From JBBQRS01 sp038214535 (lineage in GTDB: Bacteria; Chloroflexota; Anaerolineae; CG2-30-64-16): a stretch of DNA of 10,966 nucleotides. Position 1 is the stretch's first letter. Each line of letters begins with the position of its first letter. This document shows positions 1-7,838 of this stretch, piece by piece. Made by a program: the position numbers and the translations under genes. A model generated the notes under the pieces. It was given only the letters and a program-made list of their open reading frames with translations, was not told where the DNA came from and made no database searches. Location of the stretch: positions 1 through 10,966 of the forward strand of contig JBBQRS010000137.1 of the NCBI GenBank assembly GCA_038214535.1. The letters run 5' to 3'.

Positions 1-290
1 TCCGGTTCCGGCGACTCCACCACGACGCGCAGTTGCTCGCACAGGGCGTGAAGATTCTTCAGGGCAGGTCGTTCCGCGATGATGGCATTCAGCAAACCAA
101 CCGTCCAACCCTCCTTCTCGGCTTCCACGATGACGTCGAAAACTTGGATCTTTAGATTTTTACCGAGAGAGATCTGAGACAAGTCTTTGTCAAGTCGCTC
201 CAAAAGCAACATCCGCAGACCATCACGATCGAACGCGTCCAGGATGGCCCGCTGCAATTCAGCTTTCTGTTCGCCGTTGAGTCTCGTCAT
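1..290 (-). CDS. N-terminal part of an EAD1 (effector-associated domain 1) protein, cut by the window edge
   Basis: Reading on the minus strand from ATG at 290-288, the frame stays open for 96 codons to the window edge, so the C-terminal part is missing. The start MTRLNGEQKAELQRAILDAF, then a short acidic/leucine helix, then ISLGKN, then FDVIVEAEKEGW and NAIIAERP, follow the usual pattern of EAD1: 'L...Q...L..AL..AF....L..ml...L...L..ia.g.n....vf.li.wAe..Gw...Li.aa....P.Np.L'. EAD1 is a small alpha-helical adaptor domain found at the N-terminus of effectors (proteases, TIR, NTPases and others) in bacterial conflict systems, where it is thought to join components by homotypic contacts. The effector part lies outside the window, so its activity is unknown. 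Only a weak GAGG-type ribosome site precedes the ATG. The 133 bases between this gene and vapC (291-423) contain no gene; they include a small CCCCT-cgt-AGGGG dyad near 386-402. The domain call is from remembered consensus, not a profile search. Confidence 0.75.
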   Translation of the reverse strand, partial: MTRLNGEQKAELQRAILDAFDRDGLRMLLLERLDKDLSQISLGKNLKIQVFDVIVEAEKEGWTVGLLNAIIAERPALKNLHALCEQLRVVVESPEP

Positions 291-423
291 GGTTCGCCTC
301 AGTACTGGAATAGCGTGGCTTTGCGCCGGGCGCTGAGGACAGCGCGCTACGAGCAAGGTCATCCGCCCTTAACGCGCCGGAGCATCCCCTCGTAGGGGTC
401 AGTAAGCTTACCACGCTGAGCTA

Positions 424-846
424 TCACTCCAATACGTGTACCCAGGGAAGTGCGGCCGACGCCGCAAGACGCCGGTCAGCGGTCCACAAATCGGCATCAG
501 ATGTCTCGGCCAAAGCCAGATAGAAGCTATCATACGCGGCGGCGCGGCCCAACCGCCGCGTCCATTCGAAGGCCAAGCTTGATTGGGCGGCATCTGGAGG
601 AATCAGCGCGACCCCCAGAGAATGCAACAGAACCAGCGAACGCCGGCCTTCTGACTCAGTGAGCGTGTTGAAGTGAAAGGCCTTCGTGATGGCAGAAGTG
701 ACCTCGTATAACCACAGATCAGGTGCAATCAGGGACACACCCGATTGTCGCCACGTATCCATCAACGCATCGGCGCGATCCTGCCTGGGCCCAGGAAGCA
801 CCAATGCAAGCGCCAAACTTGCATCAATTACCTGTATAGCGGTCAT
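424..846 (-). CDS. vapC: VapC-type PIN-domain toxin (type II toxin-antitoxin)
   Basis: A 140-residue PIN-domain protein, the usual size for VapC, expected to be a Mg2+-dependent RNase held inactive by the neighbouring antitoxin. The four acidic active-site positions of the family are all visible: D8 in QVIDAS, E48 in LWLYEVTSA, D106 in AAYDSFYLALAE and D124 in LWTADRRLA, so the toxin looks intact. I chose the ATG at 846 rather than the upstream start at 909: the PIN core begins at once after it, and a GGAGG lies about 7 bases upstream inside the end of the antitoxin gene. Its first 23 bases overlap the antitoxin gene in a different frame, the typical coupled arrangement. It ends with two successive stops (TGA TAG). 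Natural target RNA cannot be inferred from sequence. Confidence 0.9.
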   Translation of the reverse strand: MTAIQVIDASLALALVLPGPRQDRADALMDTWRQSGVSLIAPDLWLYEVTSAITKAFHFNTLTESEGRRSLVLLHSLGVALIPPDAAQSSLAFEWTRRLGRAAAYDSFYLALAETSDADLWTADRRLAASAALPWVHVLE

Positions 847-1150
847 CGCGGGCCTCCAGGTCAGCGCGTGTAGCCCGCCACAGGGCATCCACATCGAGTT
901 GCTGACCACCGCGCCGCGCCAGAATCTCCGCGCTCAGCGCCGCACTCTCGGCGCGCCATTGCCGCCAACGCGCTGCATTCTCATCCGGCTCCTGTTCCAT
1001 CATGCGGGCGTAATCTTCCATACTCACAAGCACGGCCTTGGGTTTACCGCGAGAAGTGAGCACCACGCGCTCGCCGCGATAGGCGACCCGGTTGACCAAA
1101 TCAGAGATATCTCGCTTCACCTGACCGATACTAACGCGGATTTCAGTCAT
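824..1150 (-). CDS. Phd/YefM-family antitoxin of the VapC pair
   Basis: A 108-residue protein whose first ~55 residues fit the Phd/YefM DNA-binding fold: VSIGQVKRDISDLVNRVAYR, then ERVVLTSRGKPKAVLVSMEDY. This N-terminal half dimerises and binds operator DNA; the charged C-terminal tail (about 55-108, rich in E, R and A) would wrap the toxin and neutralise it. It precedes vapC and overlaps it by 23 bases, so the two are translated together. A GGAG about 10 bases upstream of the ATG at 1150 serves as ribosome site. The upstream 1168-1201 region is AT-rich and palindromic, as expected for autoregulation by the antitoxin or the complex. The tail is somewhat longer than in many Phd proteins. Name vapB is sometimes used for such partners; the fold is Phd rather than AbrB or RHH. 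Confidence 0.88.
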   Translation of the reverse strand: MTEIRVSIGQVKRDISDLVNRVAYRGERVVLTSRGKPKAVLVSMEDYARMMEQEPDENAARWRQWRAESAALSAEILARRGGQQLDVDALWRATRADLEARDDRYTGN

Positions 1151-1167
1151 GACCAGTCTCCAGAAAT

Positions 1168-1201
1168 ATATTGCAATATCCTGATATGGAGTATATTACA
1201 A
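1168..1201 (-). promoter_or_regulatory. Candidate operator/promoter of the toxin-antitoxin operon
   Basis: Just upstream of the antitoxin start is a strongly AT-rich block in otherwise GC-rich DNA. It contains a perfect 12-bp palindrome ATATTGCAATAT at 1168-1179. A larger imperfect dyad pairs TGCAATAT (1172-1179) with ATATTACA (1193-1200). Read on the minus strand, TTGTAATATAC and TTGCAATATAT also form a direct repeat 25 bp apart. Such paired sites near the promoter fit binding of Phd/YefM dimers and conditional cooperativity. No single -35/-10 pair stands out, so the exact promoter is not assigned. Confidence 0.55.
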
Positions 1202-1212
1202 CTTCTGTGCTG

Positions 1213-1239
1213 CGTCAACAGATATCAAGTGACTTGACG
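1213..1239 (-). terminator. Possible weak hairpin downstream of glcF
   Basis: Three bases after the glcF stop, the sequence holds two overlapping dyads: CGTCAA (1213-1218) with TTGACG (1234-1239), and TCAAGT-g-ACTTGA (1225-1237). On the minus strand either could fold right after glcF. There is no proper U-tract, so an intrinsic terminator is only weakly supported; it could instead be part of the toxin-antitoxin upstream region. Confidence 0.25.
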
Positions 1240-1241
1240 CC

Positions 1242-2492
1242 CTAACTGCTATACGCCATATCCAGCACCTCTATCGTGTGATACACACGCACTCCGGCGT
1301 CTTTCAGATGGGTGCGAATCTGCACCATGCAGCCGATGTTCCCGGCGGCGACGGCCCCCGCGCCGGTGCTGATAATGTTCTGCGCCTTGCGCCGCCCCAA
1401 CTCACCGCCGATCTCGGGGTGTTCCAGGTTGTAGGTCCCGGCGGAGCCGCAGCAGATCTCGCCGTCCGGGATCTCCAACAGCGTCACGTTCGAGATCATC
1501 CGCAGCAAGCGGCGCGGCGGATCGGTGACTTTCTGCGCGTGGGCGAGGTGGCAGGCATCGTGGTAAGCGAGCTTGAGCGGCGCGGGCAGCGGGCCGGGCT
1601 GCACCGGGCCGAGTTGCATCAGGAAAACGCTGATATCCACCGCGCTCGCGCCCAGCGCCGTGGCGGCTTCGGCATCCTCCTCATCGCAGAACAGCAGCCC
1701 GTATTCGTGCATCCCCGAGCCGCAGCCGGCTGCGTTCGTGACGATTGCGTCCACGTCGGAGGGAAACGCCGCCATGTTGTGGCGCGCGAAGGCGCGCGCC
1801 CGATCCAGGTTGCCGGTGTGCATACTCAACGCGCCGCAACAGCCCTGATCGCGCGGGATCACCACCTCGACGCCGTTGCGAGCCAGGACGCGCAGCGTGG
1901 CCGCGTTGATCTCCGGCGCGAGCACCTGCTGGACGCACCCGGCGAGGAACGCCACCCGCGCCCGGCGCACACCCTGAGCAGAGATCAACTCCGGCAGCGG
2001 TGCGGCGGCGGGCAGGGTCTCAGGCAGCAGCCCCAACATCGAACCCAACTCATCGGGCAGGATGCCCTGCATGGGACGGGCCAACCGCCCCAACGTGGCG
2101 GCCGCGCGGAAGCGACCCACGTAGGGCAAGGTCTGTTGCACCAGGGTGCGTTGCAACGTCTTCAGCGCCGGGCGGCTACGCTGCGCTTCGGCATAACCGC
2201 GATAGGCCGTGATCAGGTCGCCATAGGGCACGCCGGACGGGCACGCCGTGACGCAGCCCTGACACCCGAGGCAGCGATCAATGTACGTCGCAGCTTCCTC
2301 GACTGTCAATGCGCCTTCGAGCACGGACTTCATCAGGATGATGCGCCCGCGCGGCGAGTCCATCTCCTCGCCCAGCACTTTATACGTGGGACAGACCGGC
2401 AGGCAAAAGCCGCAATGGACGCACGATTCGATGGCCTTCGCCATGGCGCGGCCCTGGCCGTCAAGCCCCTCCAGCGGAATGTTATGTTGCAC
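1242..2492 (-). CDS. glcF: Glycolate oxidase iron-sulfur subunit GlcF
   Basis: A 416-residue Fe-S protein (E. coli GlcF is about 407) that passes electrons from the flavin subunits towards the membrane quinone pool. Two [4Fe-4S] ferredoxin motifs lie near the N-terminus: C24-x2-C27-x2-C30-x3-C34-P and C74-x2-C77-x2-C80-x3-C84-P. Two CCG-type cysteine-rich domains follow, with QGCCGALS at C218-C219 and EICCGSAG at C347-C348, plus the HDACHL motif at 311-316 typical of the second. Translation starts at GTG (2492), directly after the glcE stop codon, with a GGAGG inside the end of glcE six bases upstream. This makes the pair translationally coupled. It is the last gene of the glcDEF operon. Lactate-utilisation LldF/LutA-type FeS proteins share these motifs, but the glcD-glcE-glcF order supports glycolate oxidase. 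Confidence 0.93.
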   Translation of the reverse strand: MQHNIPLEGLDGQGRAMAKAIESCVHCGFCLPVCPTYKVLGEEMDSPRGRIILMKSVLEGALTVEEAATYIDRCLGCQGCVTACPSGVPYGDLITAYRGYAEAQRSRPALKTLQRTLVQQTLPYVGRFRAAATLGRLARPMQGILPDELGSMLGLLPETLPAAAPLPELISAQGVRRARVAFLAGCVQQVLAPEINAATLRVLARNGVEVVIPRDQGCCGALSMHTGNLDRARAFARHNMAAFPSDVDAIVTNAAGCGSGMHEYGLLFCDEEDAEAATALGASAVDISVFLMQLGPVQPGPLPAPLKLAYHDACHLAHAQKVTDPPRRLLRMISNVTLLEIPDGEICCGSAGTYNLEHPEIGGELGRRKAQNIISTGAGAVAAGNIGCMVQIRTHLKDAGVRVYHTIEVLDMAYSS

Positions 2493-3602
2493 CTATGCCT
2501 CCACGAACTTGCCGGCCGGGTCGAGCGCCTGTTTCAACCGCCGGGCAAAGGGTTCGCCGTTGCGCCGCCCGATGTGTGGGCGACCAGGCGGGCCGAAAAT
2601 GACGAGGCCGGAGAGGCCCGCCGCGTTGAGCATGGCATCCACTGCCATGAGGTCATCCGCGAACGCCAGCCAGCCCACCTGCCCGCCCGCGCTATAACGT
2701 CGCAACGCGGCGGGCGCGACGCCCGCCTCCAACGCCGCGATACGCCCCGGCGTCAGCGGGACTTTGACCAGAGACCAACCCTCGGGAATCCACGCGAACG
2801 CACGCGCCGAATCCCATAGCGCCAGCTCCGCTTCGCCCTCCACTGTCTCGCCGCCGCCCAACACGGTCCGCACCCGCGCGATGCGGTCAGGCAGCGCATC
2901 GGGCAGACCCGCCAGCCGCGTCAGGAGGACCGCGCCCTCATCTTCCATCACGAGGTCTATGGCATCCAGATCGAGCGGCGCAGCGGTGAGCCGGTAGAGC
3001 GCTTCCAGCGCATCCTCCAGCGTCGGGTGCTGCTGGCGCAGCGTGGCCGTCGCCGGTAGACGAGGGAAGACCTTGAAAGAGATTTCGGCCAGCACGCCGA
3101 AGCTCCCCAGACTGCCCACCATCAGCTTCGACATATCGAACCCGGCCGCGTTCTTCACCACTTTGCCGCCGGAACGCACCAGCTCGCCCGTCGGGTTGAC
3201 GAAGCGCACGCCGAGGATGAAATCGCGCACACCGCCATAACGGTAGCGCCCCGGCCCGCTCAACCCCGCGGCGACCGTCCCGCCCAGGGTTGCGCCCTGC
3301 GCGACGAGGGGTGGATCGAAGGGCAGATATTGCCCATGTATCGCCAGCGCCGCGGCGACCTCACGCACCGGCGTGCCGGCCAGCGCCGTGAAGGTAAACT
3401 CGCCCGGCTCATATTCGAGCAAGCCGGAGAGGCCGGACATCTCAATGATCGTGACGCCGGCGTGGGGGGCCGATAACGCGGGCTTCGTCCCCCCGCCGCG
3501 CGCCAGCACGCGTTCATGGTCACGCACCGCGGCGCATAAGGCGTCCAGGTCGGCAGGCCGGCAGATCACATCCGCCGTCATCGTTGCTTCATGGGGTTCC
3601 AT
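2493..3602 (-). CDS. glcE: Glycolate oxidase FAD-binding subunit GlcE
   Basis: A 369-residue PCMH-type FAD-binding protein (E. coli GlcE is about 350), second flavin subunit of the glycolate oxidase complex. The N-terminal half holds the FAD fold: VLARGGGTKPALS at about 32-44, QGATLGGTVAAGLSGPGRYR at about 102-121, RDFILGVRFV, and VVKNAAGFDMSKLMVGSLGS followed by FGVLAEISFKVFP at about 147-180. The C-terminal half is a shorter substrate/cap region than in GlcD, as is normal. An AGGAG seven bases upstream supports the ATG at 3602; a second ATG seven codons in is possible but lacks its own site. The gene follows glcD by 24 bases and abuts glcF. GlcE needs GlcD and GlcF for activity in E. coli (known of the family); no membrane segments are visible. 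Confidence 0.92.
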   Translation of the reverse strand: MEPHEATMTADVICRPADLDALCAAVRDHERVLARGGGTKPALSAPHAGVTIIEMSGLSGLLEYEPGEFTFTALAGTPVREVAAALAIHGQYLPFDPPLVAQGATLGGTVAAGLSGPGRYRYGGVRDFILGVRFVNPTGELVRSGGKVVKNAAGFDMSKLMVGSLGSFGVLAEISFKVFPRLPATATLRQQHPTLEDALEALYRLTAAPLDLDAIDLVMEDEGAVLLTRLAGLPDALPDRIARVRTVLGGGETVEGEAELALWDSARAFAWIPEGWSLVKVPLTPGRIAALEAGVAPAALRRYSAGGQVGWLAFADDLMAVDAMLNAAGLSGLVIFGPPGRPHIGRRNGEPFARRLKQALDPAGKFVEA

Positions 3603-3626
3603 GTGGGCGCTCCTGACATGGCAAAA

Positions 3627-5081
<1,455 letters not shown>

Positions 5082-5129
5082 GTGTATCCTCCTTCGGAGG
5101 CAGTTCCAGGCCGGCTCGTCTTCAGGGTG

Positions 5130-5138
5130 ATTATACCA
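5130..5138 (-). promoter_or_regulatory. Extended -10 promoter of glcDEF
   Basis: On the minus strand the sequence TGGTATAAT gives a perfect TATAAT at 5135-5130 with the TGn extension. Transcription would start near 5123, leaving a leader of about 40 bases before glcD that contains the strong AAGGAGG. No good -35 is found at 16-18 bp, which fits an extended -10 promoter. Confidence 0.6.
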
Positions 5139-5191
5139 TCTTTTGGGTCTCAGCGAAGGCGTTGCGAAACCCAGGAATTCCAAACGCACCC

Positions 5192-5261
5192 GGAGCCGAG
5201 GCTTCAGCCGGTCTTGCTAACAGCGCGTATCATGCACTTGACCGGCTGAAGCCTCGACTCC
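5192..5261. repeat. 70-bp inverted repeat in the glcD/amidase divergent region
   Basis: The 22-base left arm (5192-5213, beginning GGAGCCGAGG and ending AGCCGGTC) and the right arm (5240-5261, beginning GACCGGCTGAAGC) are complementary with one mismatch in 22, separated by 26 bases. It lies between the glcD -10 and the amidase -35, so it is outside both transcripts as predicted. Its length and GC-rich arms suggest a dispersed palindromic element (REP/MITE-like) or a cruciform-forming site rather than a normal operator. There is only one copy in the window, so family membership cannot be shown here. Confidence 0.8.
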
Positions 5262-5282
5262 AACGCTGAAGAATCCGCTCTT

Positions 5283-5311
5283 TCGACATGCGACTCTGGG
5301 CGTGATAAGAT
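5283..5311 (+). promoter_or_regulatory. Promoter of the acetamidase/formamidase gene
   Basis: A -35 TCGACA (5283-5288, five of six matches to TTGACA) is separated by exactly 17 bp from a -10 TAAGAT (5306-5311), which is preceded by TGA to give an extended -10. The predicted start near 5318 leaves a leader of about 28 bases with AGGAGG at 5335-5340, six bases before the ATG. Confidence 0.55.
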
Positions 5312-5346
5312 GCGCGTGACGATCACCCGAACCCAGGAGGGACGCC

Positions 5347-6270
5347 ATGACGATTCACCATTTCCAACCTACCCGCTATCACAACACCCTCGGCGCGCAC
5401 GAGCCGGTGCTGCGCATCGCCGACGGCGACACCGTGATCACCACGACTGCGGACGCCCACGGCCGCGACCGCGAGATGCATACCGTGGCCGAAGCGCCCA
5501 ACCCACAAACAGGCCCGTTCTACGTGGAGGGCGCAGAGCCGGGCGACACGCTGGTCATGATGCTCGACCAACTCACCCCCAACCGCACCTATGGTTACAC
5601 CCGCACGCTGATCGCGCCGAACATCATTGACCCCGATTACGTATCGCAGATGCCTTATCCCCCACCGGGCGAGAAGCCGCGCCTGGAGTGGTACGTAGAC
5701 GCCGCGGCGGGCACGGCTGCGCTGATCGCGCCGGAGACGACGCTGGGACGGTTGACGCTGCCGCTCGACCCGATGCTGGGCTGCTTCGGCGTCGCGCCCG
5801 CGCGCGGCGAGGCGATCCTGGCGTCAACCGCCGGGCCGCACGGCGGCAACATGGATTATCGCGGCCACCACAGCGGCGTCACGGCCTACTTTCCGGTGGG
5901 CATGCCCGGCGCACTGGTGTTCGTAGGCGACGGCCACGCGATACAGGGGGATGGCGAGATCGTCGGCACGGGCATCGAAATCTCGTTCGACGTGCAGTTC
6001 ACCGTCCGGCTCATCAAGGGCAAGCAGATCCACTGGCCGCGCGGCGAGGACGAGGATTCCATCTTCACGGTTGGCAACGCGCGCCCGCTCGATCAGGCGG
6101 TGCAGCACGCCACGACGGAAATGCTGCGCTGGTTGATCGAGGACTATGGCCTCGACCCCATCGGCGCGAGCACCCTGCTCGGTCAGTGCGTGCGCTACGA
6201 CCTGGGCAACATCTACGATCCGGCCTATACGATGGTGTGCAAGCTGGCGAAGAAGCATCTGGGCAAGTAG
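5347..6270 (+). CDS. Acetamidase/formamidase (FmdA/AmdA family)
   Basis: A 307-residue protein of the FmdA/AmdA amidase family, the short bacterial form of about 300 residues. Members hydrolyse formamide or acetamide to ammonia and the acid. Family features seen: EAPNPQTGPFYVEGAEPGDT (49-68), PLDPMLGCFGVAP (139-151), the GPHGGNMD metal-site motif (163-170), and FVGDGHAIQGDGEIVGTGIE (192-211). No signal peptide or membrane segment is seen, so it is cytoplasmic. AGGAGG six bases upstream supports the start. It is transcribed away from glcDEF and stands alone; the next gene is 253 bases downstream. No amide transporter or regulator lies beside it, so the physiological amide is not defined. Confidence 0.88.
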   Translation: MTIHHFQPTRYHNTLGAHEPVLRIADGDTVITTTADAHGRDREMHTVAEAPNPQTGPFYVEGAEPGDTLVMMLDQLTPNRTYGYTRTLIAPNIIDPDYVSQMPYPPPGEKPRLEWYVDAAAGTAALIAPETTLGRLTLPLDPMLGCFGVAPARGEAILASTAGPHGGNMDYRGHHSGVTAYFPVGMPGALVFVGDGHAIQGDGEIVGTGIEISFDVQFTVRLIKGKQIHWPRGEDEDSIFTVGNARPLDQAVQHATTEMLRWLIEDYGLDPIGASTLLGQCVRYDLGNIYDPAYTMVCKLAKKHLGK

Positions 6271-6278
6271 AGAGGGAA

Positions 6279-6346
6279 ACAAGTACACAAGGAGACAAGG
6301 ACAAACGCACATCTACCCTTGTTTCCTTGTTTCCTTGTCTACTTGT
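6279..6346. repeat. Inverted repeat made of 8-bp tandem units
   Basis: Nine bases after the amidase stop the sequence runs through ACAAGTAC, ACAAGGAG, ACAAGGAC, each 8 bases. After a gap it returns as CCTTGTTT, CCTTGTTT, CCTTGTCT, ACTTGTTC on the same strand. Arm 6279-6300 pairs with 6325-6346 in 20 of 22 positions, and the arms can also pair in register shifts of 8. The RNA could form a long hairpin at the 3' end of the amidase transcript and so may end or stabilise it, but no U-tract follows. The pattern looks like a dispersed low-complexity element. Confidence 0.75.
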
Positions 6347-6384
6347 TCCGCAACCCGATCTATCCGGCGGCTGTGAGCGTCGCC

Positions 6385-6413
6385 TTGCTCATCGCCACAG
6401 TCGGTGCTAGACT
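6385..6413 (+). promoter_or_regulatory. Candidate promoter of the MgtE-like/Nramp operon
   Basis: TTGCTC (6385-6390) lies 17 bp before TAGACT (6408-6413), and TGC precedes the latter, giving an extended -10. The -35 is poor (three of six). The predicted start near 6420 would give a leader of about 100 bases. Confidence 0.4.
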
Positions 6414-6433
6414 GGCCTCTGCGACTCCCACCC

Positions 6434-6470
6434 AATATCACGCGTCCCGGAATGGTCTCGCCGTGATGTT
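6434..6470 (+). promoter_or_regulatory. Hairpin in the 5' leader of the MgtE-like/Nramp operon
   Basis: AATATCACG (6434-6442) pairs with CGTGATGTT (6462-6470), a 9-bp stem with one G-U pair and a 19-base loop. A weaker outer pairing, GGCCT (6414-6418) with AGGCC (6499-6503), would close the whole leader, though its 5' strand may lie upstream of the predicted start. I see no conserved core of the M-box or yybP-ykoY metal riboswitches. The leader may still be regulatory, given the metal-related genes behind it. Confidence 0.3.
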
Positions 6471-6523
6471 CCCCGGCAATCAAACACGGCACGCGTAAAG
6501 GCCCCGGCGAAGGACTTCTAACG

Positions 6524-7780
6524 ATGCCTTTCCTGAGTGAACTGACAGGCAAAGTTGTCAAGGACGTTGACGGAAAACGCGTCGGACGGCTCGATGACAT
6601 GATTGCCGTTATCCGCGCTGACCTTGCTCATCCGCACATTACCGCGCTGGTCGTGAAGGCTGCGGGTGGCCCACTGATCGTCTCGATGGCAGATGTGGCC
6701 CGGCTTTCAGCAGCAGGTATTACCCTGAAAAAGACGCGCGATGACCTCACACCGTATCAACCGTCCGCCCATGATCTCTATCTGGGGCAAAGCGTGCTCG
6801 ACCGGCAAATCATAGATACCGACGGGATGCGAGTGGTGCGCGTCAACGACCTTGAGTTAGCGCAGGTCAGTGGCGAGTTCTACGTCGCCAACGTGGATAT
6901 CGGCGGGCTGGGGCTGATGCGGCGCATGGGGTTGGGCAAGCCGGCTGAGATGGTCGCGGGCCGGATGAGTCACAAGCCGGCGCCGGGAATCATCCCCTGG
7001 GATGCGGTGGAGTTGCTGTCGGGCAACCAGCCGCTGCGCCTGAAGGTGCCAAGCGCCAAACTTGCGGAGTTGCATCCGGCTGACCTGGCCGAGATCATCA
7101 GTGACCTGGGCCGGGCCGAGAGCAGCAAGTTCCTGGAATCCCTCGATGTCGAGACGCTGGCAGACACCCTTGAGGAAGTCGAACCGGAGTTCCAGGCCAG
7201 CCTGATCGAAAACATGTCCGATGAAAAAGTGGCAACCTTGCTGGAGGAAATGTCGCCGGATGAGGCTGCCGATCTGTTAGCCGAACTTCCCGACGACCGC
7301 AGCGCGGAACTGCTCAACCTGATGGAGCAGGATGAAGCCGCCGACGTGCGTAAACTGCTGACCTATCCGGTAGACTCGGCGGGCGGCATCATGACAACCG
7401 AATACATCGCCGTCCAGCCCGGCCTCACCGCCGAACAAACCATCGCACACTTACGACAGGCGGCGCGTGAGATCGAAACCATCAACTACGTCTATGTGAC
7501 AGATCGCGACGAACGGCTGATGGGCGTCTTCTCGCTACAAGACCTGGTGCTGGCCGATCCACAGACGCCCGTCACCGAACTGATGCACAAGCGCATCGTG
7601 ACCCTGGATCCGACTGACAATCAGGACGCCGCCGCGCAGGCCATCGCCAAATACAACTTGCTCGCCATCCCGGTCGTAGATGCCGATGGGAAGATCCACG
7701 GCATCGTCACTGCCGACGATGCGCTGGACAAAATCATCCCCACGGCCTGGAAGAAGCGTTTGCCGCGGATGTATAGATAA
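6524..7780 (+). CDS. Soluble PRC-barrel / MgtE N-domain / CBS-pair protein (putative divalent metal sensor)
   Basis: A 418-residue protein with the cytosolic half of the Mg2+ channel MgtE but no membrane domain. Order: PRC-barrel-like segment at about 1-75 (LTGKVVKDVDGKRVGRLDDM), a second at about 85-165 (IIDTDGMRVVRVNDLEL), the MgtE N superhelix at about 177-280 (LAELHPADLAEIISDLGR, then MSPDEAADLLAELPDD), the MgtE linker YPVDSAGGIMTTEYIAVQP (281-299), and two CBS domains at about 287-345 and 350-405. It ends with a basic tail, KKRLPRMYR. In MgtE the N and CBS domains bind Mg2+ and close the pore. Here the channel is absent and an Nramp transporter follows 58 bases downstream in the same direction. 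I infer a trans-acting sensor or gate for that transporter. AAGGA nine bases upstream supports the ATG. It should not be annotated as a Mg2+ transporter itself. Confidence 0.88.
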   Translation: MPFLSELTGKVVKDVDGKRVGRLDDMIAVIRADLAHPHITALVVKAAGGPLIVSMADVARLSAAGITLKKTRDDLTPYQPSAHDLYLGQSVLDRQIIDTDGMRVVRVNDLELAQVSGEFYVANVDIGGLGLMRRMGLGKPAEMVAGRMSHKPAPGIIPWDAVELLSGNQPLRLKVPSAKLAELHPADLAEIISDLGRAESSKFLESLDVETLADTLEEVEPEFQASLIENMSDEKVATLLEEMSPDEAADLLAELPDDRSAELLNLMEQDEAADVRKLLTYPVDSAGGIMTTEYIAVQPGLTAEQTIAHLRQAAREIETINYVYVTDRDERLMGVFSLQDLVLADPQTPVTELMHKRIVTLDPTDNQDAAAQAIAKYNLLAIPVVDADGKIHGIVTADDALDKIIPTAWKKRLPRMYR

Positions 7781-7838
7781 TGGACCGGCTGCACAAGTTA
7801 CATTTGCCTGAAACGTGCGGTTGCGCAGGGGCAAGGCC

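Noticed and set aside
380..440. On the minus strand, TAGCTCAGCGTGGTAAGC just after vapC looks like a tRNA D-arm (A-box).
   Set aside because: The D-stem does not close fully, no anticodon stem fits, there is no T-arm (GGTTCGAATCC-like) downstream, and no 3' strand pairs with the presumed acceptor. It overlaps the vapC stop codon, so it is taken as chance.
1278..2819. Long plus-strand open frame of 513 codons opposite glcF and glcE.
   Set aside because: It is antisense to two clear family members, is rich in H, R, Q and A as expected for a GC-rich antisense frame, and has no recognisable domain.
5688..6410. 240-codon plus-strand frame overlapping the amidase gene.
   Set aside because: Arginine-rich +1-type shadow of the amidase; the amidase frame has all the family motifs.
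6414..6523. Leader as an M-box (Mg2+) or yybP-ykoY (Mn2+) riboswitch.
   Set aside because: I could not find the conserved core of either class. Kept only as an unclassified structured leader.
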